NCBI GenBank assembly: GCA_964497615.1
Contig: CAZCEC010000001.1
Span: forward strand, 1 to 64,000
Direction of reading: 5' to 3'
DNA length: 64,000 nt
DNA from: CAZCEC01 sp964497615
Lineage (GTDB): Bacteria > Chloroflexota > Anaerolineae > Anaerolineales > UBA6663
Shown: piece after piece, positions 17,000 to 26,088 of the stretch
Numbering within the stretch: position 1 is the first letter of the stretch
Layout: each line of letters starts with the position of its first letter
Notes under the pieces: model-generated
Seen by the model: the letters and a program-made list of their open reading frames with translations, nothing else
Told to the model about the DNA's origin: nothing
Databases searched by the model: none
Position numbers and translations under genes: made by a program

Positions 17000-17728
17000 T
17001 TATATCAATCGTACCAGGGTAATCACCGCCACCACATAACTGAGCAGCCCCGCCTGCACGCCCGTCAGCGCGGCGCGGCGCTCGTTGGTTGGACTGAAGG
17101 CGCAGCCCAACCCAAAACCTACTGCCACCACGGCCAGGCTGCCGCCAGATTCGGCCAGGATCTGCGGCAGAAACGCGCTCGGGTCCACGAAGCTCAACAC
17201 CAGCCCCAGCACCGCCGACCCCACCCCCACCAGCGCCATCAATCGCGCCGACCGTGCCAGCCCATCGGTGCGGTTGGGCACCATCGGCGGGATGATGTCC
17301 AGGTCTGGCTCGTCGGATGTGGCCCGCTCCGTGCCGTATAGAAACCGGTAGAGGAAGAACTGATTGGCGGCAGTCAGGACGATCAGACCCTTGCCGACCA
17401 CCACCGCGCCCAACTCCAGCCAGCTAAAATCGGCAATGGCGGCCACTGGGTCCGGCCCCAGGATGGTGAAGCTCGGATTGATCGTGGGCACGATGGAAAA
17501 TGCCACCAGCACCGCCACGGCCGCCAGCAGCGCCGGCTCCGCCCACCGGAAGGCCAGCAGCCCCACGGCCACAAACGGCAGCCCGGCCGCCGGATGATCG
17601 CTCGTGGCGCCCAGCTCGGTCAGGATGCCCAGCGCGATCAGCAGCCCGCCCCATAGTTGCTGCGAGCGGCGCAGCCGCTGAACCGATTTGACTAGGTTGG
17701 GGTCGTTAGGCGATAGCGTCTTTGGCAT
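17000..17728 (-). CDS. Hypothetical membrane protein
   Basis: 242 aa with about six hydrophobic segments (for example LWGGLLIALGILTEL, PALLAAVAVLVAFSIV, LMALVGVGSAVLGLVLSFV, GLLSYVVAVITLVRLI). There is no recognisable family motif. It lies 7 bp before the lipoprotein gene and is the first gene of the three-gene unit membrane protein / lipoprotein / S9 peptidase, so a supporting role for the lipoprotein is possible but unproven. It is divergent from the carboxylase genes, with only 37 bp between start codons. Confidence 0.6.
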   Translation of the reverse strand: MPKTLSPNDPNLVKSVQRLRRSQQLWGGLLIALGILTELGATSDHPAAGLPFVAVGLLAFRWAEPALLAAVAVLVAFSIVPTINPSFTILGPDPVAAIADFSWLELGAVVVGKGLIVLTAANQFFLYRFLYGTERATSDEPDLDIIPPMVPNRTDGLARSARLMALVGVGSAVLGLVLSFVDPSAFLPQILAESGGSLAVVAVGFGLGCAFSPTNERRAALTGVQAGLLSYVVAVITLVRLI

Positions 17729-17733
17729 AAGTC

Positions 17734-17757
17734 AAGTGTACACTTTTTCGCTATACT
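17734..17757 (+). promoter_or_regulatory. Divergent promoter region with a 12-bp palindrome; leaderless start of the carboxylase gene
   Basis: AAGTGTACACTT (17734-17745) is a perfect palindrome in the 37 bp between two divergent start codons. A -10 box TATACT follows at 17752-17757; no good -35 is visible, and the palindrome occupies that area. The ATG at 17766 is only 8 nt after the -10 box with no Shine-Dalgarno, so the transcript probably begins at or next to the start codon. Confidence 0.55.
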
Positions 17758-17765
17758 CTGTCGTC

Positions 17766-19350
<1,585 letters not shown>

Positions 19351-19398
19351 CCAATCAGCACCAATGTGCCTATGCTCACCATTAATGCCCGCGCAGCC

Positions 19399-19427
19399 TT
19401 CGTCTTTCGTCGTTCGTCCTTCGTCGC
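19399..19427. repeat. TTCGTC microsatellite
   Basis: Imperfect repeats of (C/T)TTCGTC in the 86-bp gap between the carboxyltransferase and biotin carboxylase genes. It resembles the GGTCGTC run at 12657-12686. Confidence 0.55.
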
Positions 19428-19436
19428 TGCCGCCTG

Positions 19437-20945
19437 ATGCCCGGCATCCATAACCTCCTCATCGCCAACCGCGGCGAGATCGCCGTCCGCCTCATCCGCG
19501 CCTGCCGCGAGTTGGGGGTGCGCGCTGTGGCCGTGTACTCCGATGCTGACGCGGGTGCCCTGCACGTCCGGCTGGCCGACGCCGCCGTCAACATTGGACC
19601 GCCCGCCCCCCGCGAGTCGTACCTGAACATTGACCGCCTCATTACGGCCGCCCACGCCGCCGCCGCAGACGCCGTCCATCCCGGCTACGGTTTCCTCTCC
19701 GAGAACGCGGATTTTGCCGAGGCGGTGCAGTCCGCAGGGTTAGCGTGGGTGGGACCGCCCTCTGCCGCAATCCGCGCCATGGGCAGCAAGACCGGCGCCC
19801 GTGCGTTGATGCAGTCGGCGGGCGTGCCGGTCGTTCCCGGCTATGATGGCGACGGCGGGCGCTGGGCCGAGGCAGCGCACGCGATTGGCTACCCCGTGCT
19901 CGTCAAAGCCTCCGGCGGCGGCGGCGGCCGGGGCATGCGCGTCGTCGCCGAGCCGAGCGAGTTGGAGGCGGCCCTGGCGAGTGCCCGGCGCGAGGCCTTC
20001 AACGCTTTTGGCGACGACCGCATATTCATCGAGAAGTACATCGCGCGCGGGCGGCACATAGAGTTCCAGGTCTTTGGCGATTCGCAGGGAAACGTCCTGC
20101 ACCTGTTTGAGCGCGAGTGCTCCGTCCAGCGCCGGCATCAGAAGCTGATCGAGGAGTCGCCCTCGCCCCTGCTGGCCGCACACCCCGCCCTGCGTGAACA
20201 GATGGGCGCGGCCGCAGTACGCGCGGCGCGGGCGGTGGGCTACCAGAACGCCGGCACCGTCGAGTTCATCGTGGACCCCGACACCCTGGCCTTCTACTTC
20301 CTGGAAATGAACACGCGCCTGCAAGTCGAGCACCCCGTCACCGAAATGGTCACCGGCCTGGACCTCGTTCACCTGCAATTGCTCGTCGCAGCGGGCCAGC
20401 CCCTCCCATTTGCCCAGGCGGACCTGAGCCAACGCGGCCACGCCCTCGAGTGCCGCATCTACGCTGAGGACCCTGCCCACGCGTTCTATCCTTCCGTGGG
20501 GACTCTGCACCAGGTCGTCATCCCGCAAGCGCCCGGCGTGCGCGCAGACACCGGCTTCGGGAGCGGCGATACGGTCACCGAGCACTACGACGCACTGCTG
20601 GCGAAAGTCATCGTCCATGCGCCCACACGGGCCGCTGCCCTGACGCGCATGCAGTCCGCCCTGGCGCGGTTCCACCTGCTCGGCATCATCACCAACCTTG
20701 CCTTTCTCCGCGCCCTGCTGGCGCACCCCGAACTCGATTCAGGCCGCGTGACGACGCGTTTCGTGGAAGAGCACTTCGCCGGGTGGCAGCCGCCGGCCGC
20801 ACCGGCTGAAGCCCTGATAGCCGCCGCCCTCGCGGATCACCTGAGCGCTGCACCCGCGAACGGGCGTGGCCCAATGACCAATGTCGAGTATGATCCCTGG
20901 GCCGCCCTCGACGGCTTTCGGCTGGGCGGCCAGCCGGGTTCCTGA
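19437..20945 (+). CDS. Biotin carboxylase subunit of acyl-CoA carboxylase
   Basis: 502 aa. ATP-dependent carboxylation of biotin on the carrier protein. Typical order: LIANRGEIAVRLIRACRELG at the N-terminus, HPGYGFLSENADFA, the glycine-rich ATP lid KASGGGGGRGM near residue 160, ECSVQRRHQKLIEESP, and the metal/ATP site FLEMNTRLQVEHPVTE. The C-terminus stops without a biotinyl domain, which is encoded by the next gene 5 bp downstream, so the usual alpha subunit of methylcrotonyl- or propionyl-CoA carboxylase is split in two here. Confidence 0.93.
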   Translation: MPGIHNLLIANRGEIAVRLIRACRELGVRAVAVYSDADAGALHVRLADAAVNIGPPAPRESYLNIDRLITAAHAAAADAVHPGYGFLSENADFAEAVQSAGLAWVGPPSAAIRAMGSKTGARALMQSAGVPVVPGYDGDGGRWAEAAHAIGYPVLVKASGGGGGRGMRVVAEPSELEAALASARREAFNAFGDDRIFIEKYIARGRHIEFQVFGDSQGNVLHLFERECSVQRRHQKLIEESPSPLLAAHPALREQMGAAAVRAARAVGYQNAGTVEFIVDPDTLAFYFLEMNTRLQVEHPVTEMVTGLDLVHLQLLVAAGQPLPFAQADLSQRGHALECRIYAEDPAHAFYPSVGTLHQVVIPQAPGVRADTGFGSGDTVTEHYDALLAKVIVHAPTRAAALTRMQSALARFHLLGIITNLAFLRALLAHPELDSGRVTTRFVEEHFAGWQPPAAPAEALIAAALADHLSAAPANGRGPMTNVEYDPWAALDGFRLGGQPGS

Positions 20946-20950
20946 CCCGC

Positions 20951-21472
20951 ATGGACTATCGCTACTCGCTTGCCTCGCAACTCTCGACCGTCAACATTGA
21001 GCCAGCCGGCGACGCGCTGGCGGTCACGGTGAACGGCGAAACGCAATTCGTCCACGCGCGTCTTCGTGCGCCGGGTGAACTGGAAATCGTGTGGCCCGAC
21101 GGCCGCCGCAGCCGCGCCTACGTTGCCGCCGACGGCGACCGCCGCTGGGTGGCGCTTGACCCGGCCCCTGAATGCGGCCCGGTGCTGTTGACCGTGCCAG
21201 CCATAGGCGCGCAGCGCCGCCACGGACGCGGCGGGGGGCACGATACCCTGGAAGCGCAAATGCCGGGCGTGGTCCGCCAGGTGCTGGTGGCCGTGGGCGA
21301 GGTGGTGGCGCGCGGCCAACCCCTGGTGCTGCTGGAGGCGATGAAGATGGAGTTGCGCGTCACCGCGCCACATGCGGGCCGCGTGGAGCGTGTGGCCGTG
21401 TCCGAGGGCGTCAGCGTCCAGCGCGGGCAACTGCTCGTCGAGTTGGCCGCCACGGACGAGGGGGTAGCCTGA
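20951..21472 (+). CDS. Biotin carboxyl carrier protein (biotinyl domain) of the acyl-CoA carboxylase
   Basis: 173 aa. The C-terminal ~80 residues form a biotinyl-lipoyl domain with EAMKM, where Lys132 is the biotinylated residue, preceded by MPGVVRQVLVAVGEVVARGQPLV. The N-terminal ~90 residues (beta-rich, SLASQLSTVNIEPAGDALAVTVNGE) correspond to the BT-type linker domain found between the carboxylase and biotinyl domains of alpha subunits, supporting the idea that this is the detached C-terminal half of such a subunit. The downstream radical SAM gene begins one base after its stop. Confidence 0.92.
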   Translation: MDYRYSLASQLSTVNIEPAGDALAVTVNGETQFVHARLRAPGELEIVWPDGRRSRAYVAADGDRRWVALDPAPECGPVLLTVPAIGAQRRHGRGGGHDTLEAQMPGVVRQVLVAVGEVVARGQPLVLLEAMKMELRVTAPHAGRVERVAVSEGVSVQRGQLLVELAATDEGVA

Positions 21473-21473
21473 G

Positions 21474-22532
21474 ATGTACGGTTTTGATGAGGTGGCCGCG
21501 AACCCAGAGGCGTTCCGCCAGGCGGTGGCGGAGCGGCGCGCGTTCAAGCCCCTGTACGTGAAGGTCAAGCTGATCTATGGCTGCAATCTCAAGTGCGAAT
21601 TCTGCAACCACTGGCGCGGCGCGCACGACGCCCCCCTGCCGATGGAGCGCTTCCGCGAGGTCGTCACGGAGCTGGCTGAGCTAGGCTGCCAAAAGCTCCA
21701 CTTCAGCGGCGGCGAGCCCCTCTTGCGGCCCCAGGTGCCGGCGCTAGTCGAGCACGCCGCCTCGCTGGGTCTGCGCGTCAACATGACCACCAACGGCACC
21801 CTGGTGGACAAGGACATGGCCAAGGCCCTCATTCTGGCTGGACTGCGGGCGGTGAATGTTTCCGTGGACTCGCCCGACCGCCGCCTCCATGATCAGGTGC
21901 GCGGCGAGCGCGGCGCCTGGAAGCTCACGACGCGCGCCGTCGAGCACTTCCGCCGCTACGCTCGCAAGGGCAAGCTCGAGATCCGCCTGAACACGGTGGT
22001 CAGCCGCAACAATTTCCTCAGCCTGGCCGCGCTGCCCGACCTGGCCCACGCCCTCGGCGCCGATGGCCTCACCCTCATTCCGGTGGACGACCACTGCGGC
22101 GAGCATCTCTCGCTCCGCAAGGCCGATCTGGCCCGCTACAACACCGAAATCGGTCCGCGCCTCGCCGAGCGCGCCCTGGCCCTCGGGCTCATGCGGCACG
22201 AGGCCGAGGCCTATCCCTTCGGCCGCCAGCCCGCCGAGTTGGCCCGCGCCCGCAACGGCCGCTATGCGTTGGGCTACTACGAGCGCCATCCCTGCTTCGC
22301 CCCCTGGACCCACAGCCTGGTGGACTTCAGCGGCCGGGTCTACATCTGCTGCATGACGCGCGAACAGATCCCGGCCCTCGGCAATGTGCGCGAGCAAAGC
22401 TTCAAGGAAATTTGGGAGGGGCCGGGCTACGCCCAGATCCGCAAGCTGATGCACCCGCCCGCGCTGCCCATGTGCGCCCGCTGCGATGATTTTCTGACGG
22501 AGAACAAGCGCTGGCTGGAGATTGTGAGTTGA
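21474..22532 (+). CDS. Radical SAM protein with SPASM-like C-terminal domain
   Basis: 352 aa. The 4Fe-4S motif CNLKCEFC gives Cys37, Cys41 and Cys44, followed by LHFSGGEPLLRPQ (SAM-binding GGE) and NMTTNGTLV. The C-terminal Cys residues (about 274, 292, 293, 334 and 337; HPCFAPW, YICCMTRE, MCARCDDF) form a SPASM-type auxiliary cluster region ending in the common GNVREQSFKEIWEG. Such proteins modify peptides or small molecules. The substrate is unknown and no precursor peptide is evident next to it. Its ATG is one base after the biotin-carrier stop, so it is translationally coupled to the carboxylase. Confidence 0.88.
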   Translation: MYGFDEVAANPEAFRQAVAERRAFKPLYVKVKLIYGCNLKCEFCNHWRGAHDAPLPMERFREVVTELAELGCQKLHFSGGEPLLRPQVPALVEHAASLGLRVNMTTNGTLVDKDMAKALILAGLRAVNVSVDSPDRRLHDQVRGERGAWKLTTRAVEHFRRYARKGKLEIRLNTVVSRNNFLSLAALPDLAHALGADGLTLIPVDDHCGEHLSLRKADLARYNTEIGPRLAERALALGLMRHEAEAYPFGRQPAELARARNGRYALGYYERHPCFAPWTHSLVDFSGRVYICCMTREQIPALGNVREQSFKEIWEGPGYAQIRKLMHPPALPMCARCDDFLTENKRWLEIVS

Positions 22533-22558
22533 GGATGATTGACCAAGTTCAGTCTCGC

Positions 22559-22864
22559 TCAACTTAAGTCTGCGAATGTGTCGCCGAAGTCATCATCCGA
22601 TGACTCCCACTGGCTCAGCGCCGCGAATGTCGCCAGATCGGCGGCGTTATACGTCTGGGCCGTGAGGGGCAGCGCGACCGGCTCCGTCAGGCCCTGCTGG
22701 CAAGCCAGGCACAGCAGACCGGTTGGCTGGACGGTGACATGCTCTTCGCAGTAGCCGCGCCCGCACTTGGTGCATCGGCCCAACGCCGGGTGCTCGCACC
22801 GGTGCGGCACCAGGTAACCGATGATCATCTCGCATTGTTCAGGTTTCGGAGCTGACTCGGCCAT
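22559..22864 (-). CDS. Small B-box-like zinc-binding protein
   Basis: 101 aa. Cys/His spacing C23-x-H25, C31-xx-C34, C39-xx-H42, C52-xx-C55 fits a B-box-type zinc finger (CEHPALGRCTKCGRGYCEEH..LLCLAC). The acidic C-terminal tail ends SDDDFGDTFADLS. There is no membrane segment. Function unknown; B-box fingers usually bind protein. Its start lies 11 bp from that of the divergent glycosyltransferase, leaving no separate promoter space. Confidence 0.7.
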   Translation of the reverse strand: MAESAPKPEQCEMIIGYLVPHRCEHPALGRCTKCGRGYCEEHVTVQPTGLLCLACQQGLTEPVALPLTAQTYNAADLATFAALSQWESSDDDFGDTFADLS

Positions 22865-22875
22865 TGGGCCTCCGC

Positions 22876-24009
22876 ATGCACATCGCCTTGTTGAGTGAGA
22901 AGTACCCCCCGGACCCCGGCGGCCTTGGCGTCTCGGCCCAGCGCCTGGCGCGCGGCCTGGTAGGTGCGGGCCACACGGTCCGGGTTCTCGCGCCCACCGA
23001 TCGCCTCGCGCCCGGCCAGGTCGAAACCACGGGCGACGCGCGCCTCTCCGTCCAGCACCTCGGCCAGCACCGCCGCGTGGATGACACCCTGGCCGACTGG
23101 TATGCCGCCGTCCTGGCCGCGCATGCCGCGCAACCATTCAGCCTCATCCACGGATTGTATATCAATCAGGCCAGCTTCGTGGCCGTGTACGCGGCCCGCA
23201 CGGTGGGCGTGCCTGCCGTCGTCAGCGCGCGCGGCAACGACCTCGACCGGGCGGCGTTCGACCCCGGCAAGGCCGCCCACGTGCGCTATGCCCTCCAGCA
23301 CGCCCACGCCGTCACCGCCAACTCGCGCGATCTCGTCCGCAAGGCCCAGGCCCTCGCGCCCGGCCGCGACGTGACCCTCATCCCGAACGGGGTGGACGCG
23401 GCCTGCTTTGCGCCGTCACCCCGCGACGAGGCGCTGGCCCAATCCATTGGGCTGGACGAGCGGCCAGTGGTCGGCTTCGTCGGCGAGGCCCGCGCCAAAA
23501 AAGGGCTTTCTCTTCTGCTGCTCGCCTTCGCTGAGGTGGCCGCCCGCACCCCGGCGCAGCTCCTGCTGGTGGGCGGCGCGCGCACCGACGACAAGGACAC
23601 CCTCAAGGTGTTTCGCAAGCAGCACCCTCACCTCAGCATTCACGTTGCGCCTTACGAGCAGCCCAAGCACATGCCGGCCTGGTACAACCTGCTCGATGTG
23701 CTTGCTCTGCCGTCCCTGCGCGACGGTCTGCCCAACGCCCTGCTGGAGGGCATGGCCTGCGCCCGCGCCATTGTCGCCACCCCTGCCGGCGGCATCCCCG
23801 ATGCGCTCCGCGATGGCGAGAATGGCCGCCTCGTGCCCATCGGCGACGCGCCTGCCCTGGCCGATGCCATCCTGGCCCTCCTCGCCGGCCCTGCCGAGCG
23901 GGCCCGCCTCGGCGCCGCCGCCCGCGAAACGGTGATTAGCGAGTTTGGCCTGAATCAGGAAATCACACTAAACGAAAAGGTCTACGCTCAATTGGCCGGC
24001 GCGGCCTGA
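22876..24009 (+). CDS. GT4 family glycosyltransferase
   Basis: About 377 aa, GT-B fold. The start is taken at ATG 22876 (MHIALLSEKYPPDPGGLGVSAQRLARGL, the usual GT4 donor-loop opening); an upstream in-frame TTG at 22864 is possible. The donor-binding part shows VTLIPNGVD, VGFVGEARAKKGLSLLL and LPSLRDGLPNALLEGMACARAIVATPAGGIPD, with the E-x7-E-like motif of GT4 enzymes. It transfers a sugar from a nucleotide-sugar to an unknown acceptor. Convergent with a second GT4 gene. Confidence 0.88.
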   Translation: MHIALLSEKYPPDPGGLGVSAQRLARGLVGAGHTVRVLAPTDRLAPGQVETTGDARLSVQHLGQHRRVDDTLADWYAAVLAAHAAQPFSLIHGLYINQASFVAVYAARTVGVPAVVSARGNDLDRAAFDPGKAAHVRYALQHAHAVTANSRDLVRKAQALAPGRDVTLIPNGVDAACFAPSPRDEALAQSIGLDERPVVGFVGEARAKKGLSLLLLAFAEVAARTPAQLLLVGGARTDDKDTLKVFRKQHPHLSIHVAPYEQPKHMPAWYNLLDVLALPSLRDGLPNALLEGMACARAIVATPAGGIPDALRDGENGRLVPIGDAPALADAILALLAGPAERARLGAAARETVISEFGLNQEITLNEKVYAQLAGAA

Positions 24010-24038
24010 AAACTGGACGCACAGCACACTGTCACCCG

Positions 24039-25235
24039 TCACCCATCGTGCCTTACCCCATCAAGCAAGCGGTCGTATACTTTCAGCAGCTTCTTCTGCG
24101 CCGCGTGCCACGTGAACGTCGTTCGGGCGTGCTCTGCGCCGGAGACGGCCAGCCGCTCCCTCAGCGGACGGTCGCCAAGCAGCCGCAGCACCTGGCGCGC
24201 CAGGTCCGCCGGGTCATTGGGAGCAAAGAGGAGCGCATCCACCTCCTCCCGCGCGAGTTCGCGCACCACCGGCAGGTTGGCGGCCACCAGCGGCCTTCCC
24301 GCGGCCAGGCACTCGATCACCTTGATCGGGCAGCAGCCCTGCGTCAGGTTGCGGTCGTTCACCGCCAGCGGCGCGGCGCACAGGTCAGCCTCGGCCAGCA
24401 GGGCCGGCACCTCGTGGTGCGGCACCGCCGCCTCCACGCTCACCGCCTCTTCCAGCCCCAGTTTGCGGATGCGCTTCAACAGCGCCTTCCGCTGGCGGCC
24501 CCGCCCGCGCCCCACAATGCGCAGCCGCACGGGCTGCTGGGCCAGCACCAGGGGCAGGGCGGTGATGAGAATATCCAGCCCCTGCCAGTCGGCCAGCGTG
24601 CCGATGTACAGGACGGTGGGTGTCCGGCCATCCAGCGCCCGCAGCGGAGTGGGGTAGAATTCGCCCGGGCTGACGCCGTTGGGAATGACAGTGATCCTAC
24701 CGCGCGGGACACCCAGGCTTGTCAGATACGCTCTCGTCACCGCGGACGGGCAGATAACGTGGTCGCTGAGCGCCAGGGCCGCCAGTTCCTGTTCGCGGAT
24801 TTTGGCCAGCAGCGCGGTCGCTTCGGGCGATGGCTCGCGCAGGCCGGGGTAGTGGTATTTCAACTCGATGCTGGGCAAGCCGTTGACCTCGAACAGGGTC
24901 CGGTGGCCGCGGGCGCGCGCCTGCGCCGCCGCCAGTCCGCCCCACACCGAGCGATAGTGCGCTACGCCATAGGGCTCGGCCCGGGCCACGTGCTCCGCCA
25001 CGGCCCGGTCGAAGCGCTGGGCCCGCGCCAGGAAGTGTCCCTCCTCGCCGGTTGGGATCCGGCGGTGATGGGCGCCGGCATAGTCGTCCTCCGGTGGCAG
25101 CAGTCCGTCGCCGGCCGTCAGCAGGTCCACCGCGTGCCCAGCTTCGGTTAGGCCGCGGACGAAGTGGGTAATGTGGGTGCTGGCGCCTTTGGGGCTGGGG
25201 ACGACATCGAAGGCGACGTACAGAACGCGCGCCAT
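24039..25235 (-). CDS. GT4 family glycosyltransferase
   Basis: 398 aa, GT-B fold. N-terminal VAFDVVPSPKGASTHITHFVRGL; middle GRITVIPNGVSPGEFYPTP; donor site TVLYIGTLADWQGLDILI and CPIKVIECLAAGRPLVAANLPVVRELAREE. The PI-K-x-x-E-x-x-A motif is typical of GT4 retaining enzymes. Acceptor unknown. It faces the other GT4 gene tail-to-tail across 29 bp, and its start is 28 bp from the divergent gene at 25264. Confidence 0.88.
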   Translation of the reverse strand: MARVLYVAFDVVPSPKGASTHITHFVRGLTEAGHAVDLLTAGDGLLPPEDDYAGAHHRRIPTGEEGHFLARAQRFDRAVAEHVARAEPYGVAHYRSVWGGLAAAQARARGHRTLFEVNGLPSIELKYHYPGLREPSPEATALLAKIREQELAALALSDHVICPSAVTRAYLTSLGVPRGRITVIPNGVSPGEFYPTPLRALDGRTPTVLYIGTLADWQGLDILITALPLVLAQQPVRLRIVGRGRGRQRKALLKRIRKLGLEEAVSVEAAVPHHEVPALLAEADLCAAPLAVNDRNLTQGCCPIKVIECLAAGRPLVAANLPVVRELAREEVDALLFAPNDPADLARQVLRLLGDRPLRERLAVSGAEHARTTFTWHAAQKKLLKVYDRLLDGVRHDG

Positions 25236-25263
25236 CTAGTCATTGTAAGAGAGCGTCGAGCGA

Positions 25264-26085
25264 ATGGCAAACACTGACCCGGTCTACATTTCAATCAACA
25301 ACACTGCCCCGGCCGTGCTCGCCGTGATGAGCGGGCTCGAGTCGCAGCGCGACAAGCAGGCGGCCGCCATCACCAAACGGAGCAAGCTGCCTCGCAATCT
25401 CTTCCTGGCCGGGCTGCCCTTCGTTGGGCTGGATTGGCTGATGGGCTACAACTTCCTGACCTTTAGCCTGGTGACGGCTGGGCTGTGGGGCGCGGCTCTG
25501 GCCATCCGCCGCGGGCTGGCGCGTGCCCGCCCCGGCAATGCCTTTCCGGCCCACTTCAACACCGCCCGCGAAGTGATCCGTACCCTGCGCGACGATCCCG
25601 ATCCCAACCGCAACCTCTTTGGCCACGTGGACCTGACCGGCGCGCAGCAGCCGGCCAAGCGCTTCCGCGAGGGGACCAACGCCGCCGGCCGGGCGATGGA
25701 GTACTTTCGCGACGAGTGGTTCAGCCTGAAGGCCAAGCTCTACGATGGCAACATGCTGCGTCTATCGGCCATCGAGCGCGTCAAGGTCCGCAAGAGCTAC
25801 TATAAACGCAGCGCCATCAGCGGCAAGATGAAGCTCAAGCCCGCCAAGCTGGCCAGCGCCCAGCAGCTCAAGGTGCGCCTGTCGGTGAACCCCCTGGTGT
25901 ACGAAATCGCCGAGCGCGGCGGCTTGAAAGTCGGCGGCGGGGTGGGGCAGTTCGCCTTCACCCAGGTCAGCACGGCTGGCGGCATCATCGACGTGACTGC
26001 TGACAGCACGATTCGCACCGTGCCACCCAAAGAAATCCTGGACTTGCTGCGGCTCGTCTATGATCAGCTCCAGCGAAAGGCATAG
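25264..26085 (+). CDS. Hypothetical protein with a membrane hairpin
   Basis: 273 aa, family not recognised. One or two hydrophobic segments near residues 48-85 (LFLAGLPFVGLDWLMGYNFLTFSLVTAGLWGAALAI) form a probable hairpin. The rest is soluble and basic, with a Lys/Arg-rich stretch near 175-205 (ERVKVRKSYYKRSAISGKMKLKPAKLASAQQLKVRL), and a C-terminal alpha-helix (EILDLLRLVYDQLQRKA). It is three bases ahead of the beta-propeller gene, so the two are very likely translated together and act as a pair. Confidence 0.55.
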   Translation: MANTDPVYISINNTAPAVLAVMSGLESQRDKQAAAITKRSKLPRNLFLAGLPFVGLDWLMGYNFLTFSLVTAGLWGAALAIRRGLARARPGNAFPAHFNTAREVIRTLRDDPDPNRNLFGHVDLTGAQQPAKRFREGTNAAGRAMEYFRDEWFSLKAKLYDGNMLRLSAIERVKVRKSYYKRSAISGKMKLKPAKLASAQQLKVRLSVNPLVYEIAERGGLKVGGGVGQFAFTQVSTAGGIIDVTADSTIRTVPPKEILDLLRLVYDQLQRKA

Positions 26086-26088
26086 GCC

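Noticed and set aside
21474..22532. A RiPP precursor peptide near the radical SAM/SPASM gene
   Set aside because: No short conserved frame with a leader-core pattern and ribosome-binding site was found in 20900-22900; the only small gene nearby is the zinc-finger protein.
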